Positions 14,816-27,168 of a stretch of DNA of 64,000 bases are shown in pieces; the stretch's first letter is position 1; the number at the start of each line of letters is the position of its first letter. The DNA lies in the NCBI GenBank assembly GCA_035041965.1, contig JAPYMA010000148.1, positions 88,092 to 152,091 of the forward strand, given 5' to 3'. This stretch comes from Anisakis pegreffii (taxonomy: Eukaryota; Nematoda; Chromadorea; Rhabditida; Anisakidae). The translations under genes and the position numbers were made by a program. The notes under the pieces were generated by a model. The model ran no database searches. It saw only the letters and a list, made by a program, of their open reading frames with translations, and was not told the DNA's origin.

Positions 14816-15181
14816 TCACTCCACCCAACAACAACTAATCCTGAAATTAAAATCCGTTGCCACTTCATATCCAACAAAAAAAACGAAACAAACCAGTAGT
14901 CCTTGGCAGCGAACCGCATGATCGTTGAGAACGAACGATTGACGATGCTCTGCTCTGAATACGGTATTTAGGATTTTGATGCGTAGAGTGTGCGAATGAT
15001 TTGGAAGATAGGTGTCGGTGTGGTGAGAACCTAAATTTCGATTCACTGCACGGGTGTAGTAGGAAATCTGTGGTTTTTTGGGTTTGTGCCGGGGTGGTTC
15101 GGGTTTAGCACCTGGCGGAAAGCGTTTGCAGTTGACGAGTGAGGTTCTCAACGTGTTGAACGTGTGCATGAAGGCAGGCAT
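14816..15181 (-). CDS. Hypothetical basic protein, possible first exon only
   Basis: An open frame of 121 residues reads divergently from the S3a gene, about 350 bases from its start. The first part is Pro/Lys/Arg-rich (KPEPPRHKPKKP) and locally richer in GC than its surroundings. The last third turns hydrophobic and Cys-rich and looks like intron read-through. A donor-like GTTCGC follows the codons for LNDHA near 14919. I do not recognise the protein and could not find a convincing second exon. It could be a small mitochondrial-type basic protein, or a chance ORF in a GC-richer promoter. Confidence 0.3.
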   Translation of the reverse strand: MPAFMHTFNTLRTSLVNCKRFPPGAKPEPPRHKPKKPQISYYTRAVNRNLGSHHTDTYLPNHSHTLRIKILNTVFRAEHRQSFVLNDHAVRCQGLLVCFVFFVGYEVATDFNFRISCCWVE

Positions 15182-15534
15182 ACCTTGCTTGCGGATTTTT
15201 CAATGTCTATTCGTCGTTCTGTTCTGATTTGCTTCAAAATTAGTGTTATAAAAAATTTAAACAACTTTCAGTGGTTTCACGTTGAATGCAGATCATCTAG
15301 TGTAAATTAGTTCTACGTATTTATCAATCAGTTGTTGTTAGAGAATATCTTGCCGGAGAATTTTACTGGTATTGATGTATCATTTGCACGCTCAAGTTGT
15401 TTGTGGATTCCTTTGAACAGTGTTTTTAAAGTGGATAGTATGATTGCGTTTTGTTTCTGAATGATGCGTTGTTAAACAAAGTTGTATTGCTGTAGTATAT
15501 CATGAATACCTTATAGCAGTTCCGAGGGCTCATA
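15182..15534. promoter_or_regulatory. Promoter and 5' UTR of the ribosomal protein S3a gene
   Basis: About 350 bases separate the S3a start codon from the divergent ORF. A possible trans-splice acceptor, TTATAGCAG, ends about 16 bases upstream of the S3a ATG. No other motif is clear. Confidence 0.35.
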
Positions 15535-17260
15535 ATGGCGGTCGGCAAAAATAAGAAAATGGGCAAGAAGGGAGCGAAGAAGAAGATAGTGGATCCGTTC
15601 ACTCGTAAGGAATGGTATGATATCAAAGCACCATCGATGTTCACTAATCGTCAAGTCGGCAAAACGTTGGTGAATCGTACACAAGGAACAAGTCAGTTCA
15701 CAGTCCGTTGTTTCACTTTCCATTTCCGTGAAGAAAAAAAATCATGTTTATTATCATGTTTAAATTATTCATTATGATTTTAAATAATGTTATCTTTGTC
15801 GGATTTTAGAGATAGCGAGCGAAGGACTGAAAGGACGTGTCTTCGAGGTGTCTTTGGGCGATTTGAACAACTCTGAATTCGACTTCCGTAAATTTCGACT
15901 GATCTGCGAAGATGTTCAAGGCAGAAATTGTCTTACGAACTTCCACGGAATGAAATTCACGAGGGATAAACTCTGCTCAATTGTTAAGAAGTGGCACGTA
16001 AGTATTTAACACTCATCTTAGCGAAAAACGACCATCTGCAAAAGGGAATCACTTCTAGCAGTGTAACGAACTTATCTAAATGACTGGCTGAATAAGTATA
16101 AGCCGCCCACTGCAACCGTTCTACTATGTTGTGGATTTGCTACCATCCAGAAGATCGAAGTGACGGTTTTCATTGTCGTGACACTCCGCATGGTTTTGAA
16201 TTCGCTTTTCCAGGATTCGTCATATTGTTGAATCAGCTTTAAAATATGGCGACTATACGAAAAGCAAAATTGTAGAGTGTGAGGCAATCGCCTTTATCCG
16301 CTTGAAAAGATTGTTTGTAAATTTGTCTTTTCCGAGCTGAAACGGCGATTACAGATGATTGTTAAGTGTTCATAGCAACTGAAAAGAATAAATTCCTCTT
16401 ATTTCATTTTGAACTCTTTCATGACGGTTCATTTTGATCTGCATTTTCCCAACACATCAGTATCGTAATGAAAAAATCATCGAGCCTGATTCTGCAGTAT
16501 GCACTATTCTGCGCATTCCAAAGAATCGGCAGATAAAAATATGCAATTTGATGCATATAGCTGTTAACTGTCACATTCACGATGCATGTGGATGTCACCG
16601 GCCATTACGTGTTTAGTGGAGTTTGCTGTAATGCAGATGGTTTTTTTAGACGCTGATCGAAGCAAACGTAGCTGTGAAGACATCGGACGGCTATTTGTTG
16701 CGACTGTTCTGTATCGGTTTCACGAAGAAAGTGGTCGGTCAGATCAAGAAGACAAGCTATGCGAAATCGTCAAAGATTAGGCAGATTCGTGCCAAGATGG
16801 TTGAGCACATGCAAAAGGAGGTTGGTTCTCTTTCCTTTTGTGTTGTGTAATTAACAGAGAGTGCTTCGGAAGTTTTCAAATTGGAGTGTTAATCATTCAA
16901 TTAAAAACACAAAATGCACTTTATTTTTGCTTTCTCTCGAATGATATAACCGATCGGTTGCATATTTGATGGAATGTTAGTGAATGTTGAAGTTAATTTA
17001 AGGTTCAAGGAAGTGATTTGCGTGAAGTTTGTAACAAGTTGATCCCCGACTCAATCGGCAAAGATATCGAGAAAGCATGTGCGTACATTTATCCGCTGCA
17101 AGATGTATACATTCGTAAGGTGAAGATTCTGAAGAAGCCAAAGTTCGAAGTGGGACGTTTAATGGAGATGCATGGTGATGTGAGCTCATACACGAATGCT
17201 GAAGGTGAAAAAGTCGATAGACCTGACGATTATGAGCCACCAGTTCAAGAGAGTGTTTAA
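15535..17260 (+). CDS. rps-1: 40S ribosomal protein S3a (eS1), complete, 4 exons
   Basis: Exons 15535-15691, 15810-15997, 16650-16820 and 17003-17260 join in phase to give 257 residues, the usual length for this family. The start reads [17 protein letters not shown], the Lys-rich N-terminus of S3a. Conserved blocks follow in order: [27 protein letters not shown], the segment from [30 protein letters not shown], and [16 protein letters not shown] with [11 protein letters not shown] near the C-terminus. It is a structural protein of the small ribosomal subunit in the cytoplasm. The second acceptor is TTTTAG, but the third is TTTAAG, a purine at position -3. Nematodes call this gene rps-1. Confidence 0.97.
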
Positions 17261-18035
17261 GTTTGTTGTTGAAATGTTACTTTGAAACACACTTGATTTG
17301 TATTTGTTCCGCCGTTGTTTTTGTTTGGGCCTATAAGCCGCGATAAAATGTTATTTTGATGTTGTTGTTTCTGTTCGTTCAGTGCACATTACTTGCAACT
17401 AGTTGATTTTTTGAAAATTAAACAAATTCATTCGATGTTTTTGACTAATGCATTTAACTCACAACATATCATTCTCACATATTAAAAATGCGTACATCTA
17501 CAATCATGCTGATTTTAATAATTATAAAACAATGAAGTAAAATTTAGACTTTGCATTAGACAACGGAGAACTGATTTCGTGGGGCAGTTGTCCTCGAGAG
17601 TCATTGTTTAGATGTAGTATGTTAACGATCGGTTGAGTTTCCGGTCGATTCGACGAAGAGGTTGTTATGATCGATAATGATTTATGTAGGATGCTATCAT
17701 CTTGCAATGAACGGAGTTTTTGTGATGATATTTCATAATCAAATCGAATTATCGATATTCAGAATATCAGTTCATTAGAAAAGGAGTTGACAACTGATAT
17801 ACTATTTAGCATGATGAAATTACTGGTGTGCTTTTGGAACAGATTTCCAGTTCATAACTGGCATTTAGGATAAGTAATGGCTAGTGAGTATACGATGAAT
17901 TTGGGATTGGCTTCATTAAGAATTGGCAGTTTGAATCTTTGAAATTGCAGATAATTTTCACAACGAAACAATTTAGTTACATCGCTAAACTTGCAAGTAA
18001 TTCACCGTCAGACTGCATTTGTCTTGTTTACAACA

Positions 18036-21000
18036 ATGTCTTTCATTGTTGGCGTACTTGGTGGATTCAAGCAATCGAAGGTATTACGGAAATTTGAACG
18101 AATAATTTCACTTATGTTTTTGAAGATGAATCATGTCGAAGAAGTTGTTTACATTCGTTAAGAAGCCTTTGATGATCAGAATAAATTTTATCGGATAACT
18201 GAAATCTTATGGGCACATAAAACTGCATTTCAACAGCGTTTACGTCGTCCGCTATCGAATGCATTCAAAATCAAACACTTTTTACTGTAATGTCTTTGAC
18301 GGCGAATCGCCGACTGTTCATCGTTATTTTCAGCGTAAACATCATCAAAAAGGTGCACACACAAAACATGATAAAGCGCAGAAATGTAAGCTGTTGAATT
18401 CGTCAATGAGTTTGTGTATGCTATCAAATCAGTTTTGTGATTGTACGCTGGGGTGAATGCGATTAAAAGTGACATACGGTCATCACTCAAAATCAACGTT
18501 TGTTAGCGTTAAATCGTCTAATTCAAGACAAAACACACGAGAAGGTTATAACTCAAATGCGATCAAATGAGCACCGCATCCAACCCCCACTTGAAATGTG
18601 CAGAATTTGATAGAATTGCTGGAAGGGAGTCTTTGGAGCATAAAAGTTCCTGTATTACCATCCGAATTATTTACAATTGTTCTACGAAGAGCAAAAAAAA
18701 TGTTCGAACGTTATATTATAATTTTGACTGAAGTGAATTTATACGAGAGACAATTTGTTATATTCCATAATGGATAAGTCGAATAAATGTTAACATACTG
18801 TCAGCTGAAAACGAGACGTCAACGAAAGATAAGCAGTCGTCATCCGGAAAGGATGATGATGATCACGAGAGCAGCAACGACGACGATCACGTGCCAGTAG
18901 CACACTCGGTACCGAGACCAGGCATTCATTCGCTTCGTGCGAAATGTAAACGAAACGAGAAGGCGAGAATGAAAGAAATAATGGAACAAAAACGCGCTGA
19001 AATGATCAGAAAAGGAGTAATCCAATTGTCGATTTACGATTTGATTCGCCTTGAAATAATGCATATGCGAGGCAAGAAGAACCCACTTATGATGCCGAAA
19101 GCAAAACCGAAGAGAGTCGAACGCGAGGCCGTATTCAAACGAGTCCCGCACCAACAGTTACCACCAACCTCTGGCGGTGTGTTCTGCATGCCTCCCAAGA
19201 AAAAGAAACCTAAACCTGCCACTGCACACGTCGCTTTCGTTAGTTTTTCTTATCACAATTCTTATCAGTCATATCGCTTGTTGTAGTCATATAGCACTTC
19301 GATGACGATAACTGAATTGATCTTTTTTACGTCATGCACTGGAATATTTATGTGCATGATTATAAACAAAGAAACTCTGATTAAAAAACATCTGGAAAAT
19401 GGAATGAATTATACGCCTTCGATGAATCGTGTATCATGTCGTTTTGTAGCCATTATCAACTAAAGAGAAAAAAGTTGTGAAACGTGACAAAATGGTTCAG
19501 CCGAAAAGAAAAGTGATTTCAGAGAGGTTCACTTTTGTGCAATTATTTTGAGTGTCTTTTCTCGACTTCACGCTGCTTCACGGATTGAATTCATACGAGC
19601 TAATTGCGACCGCGAAAAATCATTCGAATGCCTTGCTGATTTTTGAACATTTCGAACAATACAGCTTTTCATAACTTCCAGTTGGAATTCAGTTATCGCA
19701 CGCAAATTTGCTCGGTAATGTTCAAAAAACTTGAAAGAATCAACTTACAGGGAGATTGCACCTGTTTCATATAAACCAGCATCATCAAGTTCATCTACTT
19801 CTTCATCGGTTTGTAATTAGGATGTGGATTGTTTTCCTTCCTTGAAATCGTTCCGAATTCCCAACAAGGCAATATTCTCTGACTTTTTCAGAGAGCCAAA
19901 TGATCATCCAATAGATCACATAGACACTATCAGTTTACCTGTTTCACAATTCGTAACGCTTTGTTGATTTCTTGAAATCCAACTTAAGTTTCATATAAAT
20001 CCAGCTGAACTGGTTTATTTTTCGAAGTTTGTTCGAACTGTGGTTTACTGGTAAATAAAAACTGATCGTTATCAAGCAGAGAAAAAAAAATCCAACAAGT
20101 TTTCCATCTACGCGAATGAAAAATCATTCATCTTGATGAATGCAATTCGAAAGATGTTGAAATTTGTTAAAAGTGAATACTTTTAGCTCACTCTAAAATC
20201 TGATTCGAAACATACTCCAAAACATGCTCCAAATGATGATAATCTACGTGATGGTTTGTTTATCTTATATCATTTCCGAAATATTCACTGATTTTTGCAT
20301 ATGGCAACTACAGTTATATCACTCATAAGAGAATTAGTTCCTATGCGCGATTGTGCGCAGAAAAGAACTCTTTAAAAGGAACAGATGACTGACTCTCAAT
20401 CAAAGCATTCTCTCATTCAGATGCTTGCTAACGTAAGGTGCGGCTTAGCCAAATACCTAATTTCAGTGCTTGAGGAATTGACGAATGACGAAACTTTAAC
20501 GAAGGAATTTGATGAGCTCTATGGTTACTCGGATCCTAAAACTGCTAAATCATCCGATCGGTCCAAGAAACAGAAACTGTTCAAGAAAAAATTGCAGTTG
20601 GTGTGTTGTGCATTCATGTCGAGTAATATGACGTTTTTGTCGTTTTGTGGTTTGGTTCCGAATTTTTGGTCAAACAAGCAATTTCAACTGATATGTCAGA
20701 TGCTACTGATATCGCACGTTCTTGCATTTCAACATTTGAAAATGTGCACTTCTTATGCTTTCACTTTACTCAGCTTCTCTTTGCCATATTTGTTAATCCA
20801 CTGATTGAATTCTCAATATGAAATCATGGTGAAGATTTTTCAATATTTACATTTTATGATAGGGTTGAATGGGGAGAATCCCTTGGCCCTATCCTCAGTG
20901 GCCTAGAGGTTGGATTAAGCCAGATTTCGCTCATGATTGAGCGATACCAGGAAGAATATGCGAAAATCATGCTTTGAACAATGGGCGATGAGAGTAAAAT

Positions 21001-21182
21001 AAACCGAAGGTAGGGTTCGAGGATCTTCGATCCTGCAGCTTTTTCATTTGAAGAAATTGTTCATAGTTTTGCAGCGAATCGCAAAATTAGCTAAAGAATT
21101 TAATAACTGTAAAAAACCGTCGAGGAAAACAACGGAAGAGACGAAGAAACACGATATGCCTGAAAAGAAAAAACATTTGTAA
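18036..21182 (+). CDS. Unrecognised highly charged protein, about 284 residues
   Basis: Exons 18036-18080, 18334-18385, 18805-19238, 20385-20600 and 21075-21182 are phase-consistent from ATG to TAA. The product begins MSFIVGVLGGFKQSK, then a Lys/His-rich piece, then an acidic DDDDHESSNDDD stretch. A basic, probably helical region follows (NEKARMKEIMEQKRAEMIRKG), then Pro/Lys-rich PPKKKKPKPAT. Exon 4 encodes a helical segment with KYLISVLEELTNDETLTKEF, and the last exon ends in Lys-rich sequence. No signal peptide, membrane span or domain is recognised. An extra exon at 19751-19808 (EIAPVSYKP plus a Ser-rich run) would also fit if exon 3 used a later donor at 19268, giving 313 residues. The reality of exons 3-5 is well supported; function is unknown. 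Confidence 0.62.
20899..21020 (+). repeat. Possible tRNA-derived repeat (A-box and B-box-like motifs)
   Basis: TGGCCTAGAGGTTGG at 20899 resembles a Pol III A box. GGTTCGAGGATC at 21013 resembles a B box. The spacing of about 115 bases is too wide for a plain tRNA, and no cloverleaf is seen. A degenerate SINE-like relic in the last intron of the flanking gene is one explanation. Confidence 0.25.
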
Positions 21183-22637
21183 TCATTATCATTCTGGAAT
21201 GAACATTAAATGTCAACTTTGAATGTGACACTGTTTTTTGTTTTGATCCAACAACAACTACACAACAGATCATTCGTTGTTTTGTAATAATACATTTTCG
21301 GATAATTTTAATGAACAACCATCAAAAATTTTTCGTTGGCTTAAATTCATCACACCAAGAGGATTTGCAATACGGAATTCATGATGAAGATGTTTCGAGG
21401 TTTAATTTTATGGTAGGGCTGAGACGAGAGTACGTCTTGTTTTCCAACCGAATCATAATCAAGCCTAGAATTAAAAGGAAAAAAAACGAAATGACTGATT
21501 GGCTCTTTTCTAGCATCACAAAATAATTCTATTCTAAAGTCGAACGAATGTAATTGAGCCTACTGACAGACGAATTTCGACCATATCAACATGTAAACAA
21601 CGAACAGTTTCTGTGTAAAGCGAGTCTTTAAGAATTGAGAATAAGATCGACGTCGAAGATGCGATAGCTTTCAGAAAACCGAATTCGTTTCCTCATATAA
21701 CGTTTTCTTAAATCTTCAAAACAATGAGTCGTCATTCATCAATGGTCAAATGCTTGACTGAATCTAGTCCGTACCTGCTGCAACACTTCCTTGTCTTACG
21801 TCAGCACTCGATCTCAATTTATGTTAAATGCTAATCATAAATCATCTTGAATGGTTATTATATAATGAAAATCATCTTTTTTTGAGAGAGAGAGCAATGC
21901 TAACGATTAGGTGCATGACAATAACAGATTATAACAGTGCTGTCACCGCTCACCATACAGGTAAATACTAGTAACCTCAGTTTGTGTTGGTGATGATAAT
22001 TGTAGTAATTACTATTATTATCACCAAATTGAAAATATTACTTACAATTATTATTATTTTGGAGTGACCAGAGTTAGATGGATATGCTGATTATAGATAA
22101 TGACTGCCTATGAGTTATACCATCGATCACTCATACTCTATTATGTAAATTTACATTTGCCATCGACAGTGGTAAGTAGCATACATTAAGAGTTATTCAT
22201 ATTCAAATATGGATGCTGATAGAAATTCATTGTTTGTATTCGTACAATCTGCGATGCATTCATCGTGTATTCGTTTATATTATCTAATCGAATTCAGATG
22301 AATTTATTTGAAATTCTTCGATTGCATTAAGTTCTAATATGAGTTCTGACGATTTCGTATGTTTCGTTGATCAATGAATACTTGAGAATGATCTAATTTA
22401 GTTTAACGAGTTATTTGAGTCATATTCTGTAAGGATAAGTTGAATTTTGCACAATATGCTCAGTTCCTAATTAATGAGATTGTTTTGTTTGCGAAATGAG
22501 ATCAATTGTTTTTCAATTATACTGAAACGTGAATTGTTCGCTATCCGATGCGGTTATCGCTGTTCTCTAGATGAATCAGTATGAATCGCTCTTTCTGATG
22601 GAATGTTAAGATAATTTGAGATAGTGATCTGTTTTAG
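21183..22637. other. Intergenic, no supported gene
   Basis: AT-rich sequence with scattered short ORFs and no conserved reading frame. Confidence 0.5.
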
Positions 22638-25600
22638 GGAGTCAACTTGCGAACGAAAACAATCTGTCCTTAAATACAGACGACGAACGCAGTTCCTTTA
22701 TGTTCATGTGTGCAGTTTTTGAATATCTTTGCAAGGAATATTTGAATACAAGGAATATCAACTTACATTCACCAGTCACCATCATGAGAGTGCATTCAGC
22801 CAAAGTGATTTGATTTCTAGTTTTCGAAAACAATGTGGAATTGAATTTGATCATTATTGGATCACCGTCCATCCCCAAAAATTCATCAAAAAATTTTTCG
22901 TTCATACATCGATTCATCAATACTATAATAGATTAAAGACGCCGAATAACGGAACCATTGCAAAGATGAGCGATCTCGCGTTATGTTCGGATATTGGATG
23001 CGGATTATCCTAATGAACACTTTAATTGAAACGAAAATTTGGTGAAATTCATTCGATGACTCACGAAGCGAACGGAAATTCATCTTCATTCTGATGTATG
23101 GGGCATGTTTTTTAAATACTTTTATGTGAGTGAATGATATTCGAATGACCATTCATCTATCTAACTGAACGTATTGTGAATGAAGTGTTCTGAATATATA
23201 CGGATAGATTATGTTATGCGTCTATGAAACTGGGTTAATTGCTGGTCGATATCTGTTGATTGTATTCATATTCTGGATTCCACTTGACAACTCAATTCAG
23301 TTTGGTTTGGTATATTGCTTCAGTTCACTTTTCAAAATGCTGTATTCAAAATGCTAACTGCAAGTTATACTATTGATCGCCTCACAACTTTTGTTGTTCG
23401 CCATCTCAAACTATTATTTTTCAAAAAATTAACTATATAAAATATAATTTATATGTATAATTTATGCATGTGCATATATTTTTTCATACATTTCAGTATA
23501 TAGAAGGGACAGTAATGGGTTAAAAAAGTGAAGGTCATTTAAGATGACGATGAAATAATCAAGTTAGTCGATAGCAAAACCCCAGAACCGAACCAACAAA
23601 AACATTCGTTATAAATCACAACAATTTTGCATTACTATTTGTATTAACGACGCCATTAAATAGCTATGATATTACATTATTGTTATTTAGATTCAATGAT
23701 ATTCCTAGAAATTCCCTGAGTGCAGTGCAATGCATTCGTTCTTAATAGAAAAGTCAGTGATTCGAAGAAATCAAGCAGAGACTCAGCTCAGCAAACTGCA
23801 TCAGTGTAAATGACTTATTTGGTTCTTTTTTTTCCACCGAATCGAACCTTCCATCAAATTTTTCGTCGTATCTATCCAACCGTAACTTCAGTATTCACCG
23901 GAGCTGTTGCACATTTTGATCATATTTGTTTTACTATTCTCCTTATTATCAGCCGTGATCGTAATTGGTGGTAATACTCATCATGATTATCATTATTATT
24001 AATGCTCTTAGAATTAGAATTAATATGGTTATTGTTGTTATTGCCGTTGTTGATCGCAACCAAATCGCAAATCCCAAGATATAGGGCGCGTGTCCTTGAA
24101 ATATCGCTGTCGATATCCCCTTTGAAGATGCTCACTTGAGATTACCGCATATCGATCTTGTTCACACTTCGCAACAGCGTTCAATTGATAATCAGATCAT
24201 AAAGTTTCAATCGCCACTCATTTGACTCGAACGAACATTTTTCGAGTTTGCACTACGTGCGGAATCGACTATGCCAGCTCGACATTATACGCTTGAATGA
24301 TAAAATTGCACTGCAAATTCAACGCATATTATCGCAGCGACGTGCTCAGAGGATTTTCTAGAGGGGACCTTGAAAAGTTTATGCATGCCATTTTGATTGA
24401 CTTCTTCCGGTAACGAAAAATTCACAAATTAATAACTCAAGCATTCTTCAATAGTGATTTTTGGCATTCTAGGAAGGAGACGGGGGAGGGTGATGTCGCA
24501 GTTCTCTTAAACGAGTATCACTATTAATACTAATTTGCGTTAATGTCAATAAACTCCCTGTCAACAAACAGTTAGTACGTGTATTTACCAATATCTTCCA
24601 AAACATCATGCGTCCCATAAAGAAGGTCCCTTTTCGTCATTGTTCTTCCACCAAAGGTTGAATTCAGTACCTGTTTTGTGCTTCCCACCTGGCATTGCAA
24701 CGTGATATTGAACATTGCCTCTGACACAAAAGTAGAAGGTGACAGTATTTGTTTGTTAATTTCAAATTGAGGGTTCTAGTTCAACGAATTGAACTTGTCC
24801 TGAAAACACATAATCAGATTGATTCGCTGATCAACCGACCGGAAAATTGTCTACGTTTTTTCTTCGAATTCAAAATGTGGTTTCATTGTTGTAACGAAAT
24901 AGATACTGTTGCTTTGCTTTATCGATCACACTTTGTTTTGATTTTAAAACCTGTTAGTGGTCAATTTAAACTCAATTTGAATAACAAGAAGAATTTGCAA
25001 TACGAATTGCAATTTGATTCATCTGAATGTCTAAACACATTACAATAGTAAGTATCGTTTTGTAACGTTAATCGCATTACATTTCTAATGAATTATTTTG
25101 GATTAAAAAACACCTGTTACACTGCTGAATACAGTAAAATATAAAACATTTCAGTTGCACTATTTCACCCAATCTGAAAACATGGTTCCAATGAATGGTC
25201 ACAGTGCAGATTCCGCAAATTCGTAATGAATCATTTCGAGAACTCAATTCAAAGAAACTGCTCACTAGACCCCCAAAAATACTATAATATAATTTGGTTT
25301 CATATCCGCAAGATAATTTCTCTCGTCTATCAAAATCCATCGCAGTTATTTGTCTCATCGTCAGCACTGATATGGTTTTTTTAAGATTCAAATTTCGAGT
25401 GATATGAATCATTTGATTTTTGTGAAATACACTTAATGCAGAATCAAATTTTCTAGCTGACTGCGAATTTATTTTGCAACAATTCGCCATTGAGAAGCGA
25501 ATTGAATACGGGCATAAGTATGGATTAGTGTATCCGAAATGTGCGCACGCAAAACGTATATTTAGATTGACTGCATGTAGCAGTATGTATTTATAACATT

Positions 25601-27168
25601 GAAAAATGTTCATATTGGACACTAGTGAATAATCAATCCATGCGTCCATGCCGCATCCATGCGTTCTCCATTATGATTATTATTGTAAATCGAAGGGTTG
25701 GCTGTCTCACTAATCGTGTTTTAGCCGTCGATCTTTTCTCCTCTTTTGTCAATTTTATGATCATCGTCATCAACGTGAAAATTTGCTGGAAACCTGTTCG
25801 TCGTCTGTCATTTTATGCATTATCTATTCTTCTGGCATTAATTCCGTCGTCAGTCACAAAGCAACATTACCTTTACTTTCAGTTCTTATCTTCTTACTTA
25901 CTCTATCTTAGTTATTGCTCTACATCATTGAAGCGATAAATGCAATGCATGACTCCATTCAGTTTTCAACCCCTTAATTAGCAATAGCTTTAATTAATCA
26001 ATATCAGCGTAATCGTCGACAATCTGTTTTTTAATTCGATACGATATTACTCGTAGAGATTTTGCGTTGTGTTTATTGTATGTGTGCAAATACGATCTTT
26101 CAATAGATCTGTTTCATAGGTTTCATTCACTCTACAGTTTAATCTTATCACAAAAGAATGATGTTTTCTCGATGACAATCATCTAATGCAATTTTTTTTC
26201 AAAGTTTGAACTCAAGTATTTTAAACCTTCAATCCTTTGAATTAAAAGAAGTGGTAAATAGATTTTGAATGGTTTTGATGAATGCTATTGAGTGGAAAGG
26301 TCGACGATTCAAATGTTCAATTGAAAACTACTTCAAATCTACAAAAGAGCGTTATTCGAATGAATATATATCAGACAATTCTTATTCACTGTTCGATTCT
26401 CGCATCCTTCAAGTGATCATTAATTCCATCAATTCAAAATTACTTTTATGTCATTGCAAAACCATCCACCGTCGTTCATTCTCAGTCTAACCAGTTCAAC
26501 GCAAACCTACTACCTCACAAGTCATAACATTTAACAGAATCAGCTATTGCTCAACAATATTCATATTGAACAAGTACTTTACAGTGTTGTCACTGCGTTA
26601 AAAAAAATGAAGCTGAAATTTTGAATGTAGATAGATAAACGAGACAGCAGCGATTAGCGATTTGAGGAAATGTAATATTAATTGTGGCTTTCATACTATA
26701 CTCTGTGGTATATTATCGTTATGAAATATAATAACAATGTTGTGGAATCATGGAATCACCATATTCAACTCACTTAACGTTTCTTCGTGACATAAAATCT
26801 CATCCATTCAAATATCATATGAAATCGATTTTTTATCCTTAGAGATGGATAGATATGCGTATTACTTAACAACACGCAGCTACTACTAAGGTAGAGCCAG
26901 CAAACGATCATTTTCATAATTGCGTTACGAAAGCATGACGAGGACTTGAATAAGGATTAGCAAATGTATGGAAATAACACTCGATTACTTCCACTGACGG
27001 CCGCTGACAATTAGCAAATGCTTTGGGCAGTAGCCGTTATGAAATGCGTATTGCTATTGTATGTGTTTTTGATTTATGCGAGTGTTATTGACATTTATTT
27101 GATTGAGTGTTAATGAGATCGATGCATTCAGAGAGACATTTATTATCGAACTACGGAAGTTCATTGAG
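22638..27168 (+). CDS. Possible unrecognised gene, three phase-linked exons
   Basis: Three segments look like coding exons that join in phase. They are 22638-22804 (enters in phase 1, ends phase 0), 24746-25047 (phase 0 to 2, with a strong GTAAGTAT donor) and 27108-27168 (takes one base, ends phase 0 at GTAATT). The second exon encodes about 100 residues, including FEFKMWFHCCNEIDT and ELQFDSSECLNTLQY. The third begins VNEIDAFRETFIIELRKF. The first contains SSFMFMCAVFEYLCKEYL. No start or stop exon was found and I do not recognise the family. Introns of about 2 kb are longer than in neighbouring genes. It may be a fast-evolving gene, or the third exon may be chance. Confidence 0.32.
25077..25649 (-). 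CDS. Uninterrupted 190-residue ORF, unrecognised
   Basis: This is the longest single open frame in the window, on the minus strand within an intron of the tentative plus-strand gene. It is rich in Cys, Phe, Ile and Tyr, has no recognisable motif, and shows no obvious splice partners. In AT-rich DNA a chance ORF this long is uncommon but not impossible. It may be a decayed receptor or transposon fragment, or noise. Confidence 0.18.
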   Translation of the reverse strand: MDAWIDYSLVSNMNIFQCYKYILLHAVNLNIRFACAHFGYTNPYLCPYSIRFSMANCCKINSQSARKFDSALSVFHKNQMIHITRNLNLKKTISVLTMRQITAMDFDRREKLSCGYETKLYYSIFGGLVSSFFELSSRNDSLRICGICTVTIHWNHVFRLGEIVQLKCFIFYCIQQCNRCFLIQNNSLEM

